Assembly (NCBI GenBank): GCA_029983625.1
Contig: JASBZF010000084.1
Location: 1-6,699, forward strand
Reading direction: 5' to 3'
Source of the DNA: Pauljensenia sp.
Lineage (GTDB): Bacteria > Actinomycetota > Actinomycetes > Actinomycetales > Actinomycetaceae
Length of the DNA stretch: 6,699 bases
Part shown: in pieces, positions 6,594-6,699 of the stretch
Numbering within the stretch: position 1 is the stretch's first letter
How the letters are laid out: the number at the start of each line of letters is the position of its first letter
Made by a program: the position numbers and the translations under genes
Notes under the pieces: model-generated
The model's database searches: none
The model's input: only the letters and a program-made list of their open reading frames with translations
Told to the model about the DNA's origin: nothing

Positions 6594-6699
6594 GGCCAAA
6601 AGGTGTGTCTATTGGCGGCGTGTCGTGGGGTTGGGTGGTCTGCCTAGTTTTGTGTGTTGTGTTTGCTTGTGTGGTGTGGGTGTGGTGTCTTATTGGAGT
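6594..6699 (+). other. G/T-rich leader-like stretch at the window edge
   Basis: Of the last 99 bases, 85 are G or T on this strand, with only five A. Runs such as TGTGTGTTGTGTTTG repeat the GT theme. No open frame, tRNA or rRNA start is recognisable before the window ends at TTATTGGAGT. The strong strand bias suits a long untranslated leader of a gene or an RNA operon that begins just beyond the window. What follows cannot be seen. Confidence 0.35.

Noticed and set aside
6615..6623. GGCGGCGTG, resembling part of the conserved 16S rRNA 5' region
   Set aside because: The surrounding bases do not match 16S rRNA, so this is a chance short match.
1..6699. CRISPR array, tRNA genes, insertion sequences or phage genes
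   Set aside because: I saw no regular spaced repeats, cloverleaf-like sequence, transposase or integrase motifs, or terminal repeats anywhere in the window.

Overview
The window looks like a stretch of chromosome from a host-associated actinobacterium. The Gram-positive cell-wall anchor with an LARTG sorting motif, the moderate G+C content (judged by eye, not counted), the GTG start and the GH101 mucin-degrading enzyme fit the Actinomycetaceae (for example Arcanobacterium or Trueperella) or a related group. This placement is inference from style only; no marker gene is present.

Layout. (1) On the minus strand, positions 42-699, is a small membrane-anchored protein with an extracellular DUF4352-type domain. 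Its N-terminus is split by a one-base excess in a six-C run: promoter, ribosome binding site and ATG sit in one frame, and the membrane segment and DUF4352 domain in another. A perfect 9-bp inverted repeat lies across its stop codon. (2) A non-coding stretch of about 600 bases separates this gene from the divergently transcribed large gene. It holds the promoter of the small gene and a weak candidate promoter for the large one. (3) Positions 1317-6428 on the plus strand hold one very large secreted, sortase-anchored endo-alpha-N-acetylgalactosaminidase (GH101). It is flanked by two related F5/8 type C (discoidin-like) modules and is followed by further beta-sandwich modules, an Ig-like domain and an LARTG/membrane/Arg tail. 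(4) Downstream is a long, GC-rich compound hairpin that probably ends the transcript. (5) The last ~140 bases hold a cluster of G-rich direct repeats resembling MraZ operator boxes, then a leader very rich in G and T. This suggests that another transcription unit, possibly the mraZ/dcw cluster, begins just outside the window.

Function. The big enzyme would sit on the cell wall and release the core-1 disaccharide Gal-beta-1,3-GalNAc from Ser/Thr of mucin-type glycoproteins. Its accessory modules would hold it to glycans or tissue. No sugar transporter or downstream catabolic gene is in the window, so uptake of the product cannot be judged. The DUF4352 protein is not obviously linked in function. 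I see no evidence of a novel multi-gene system here. The most interesting signals are the frameshift, the shortened active-site loop of the GH101 enzyme and the regulatory-looking right end.
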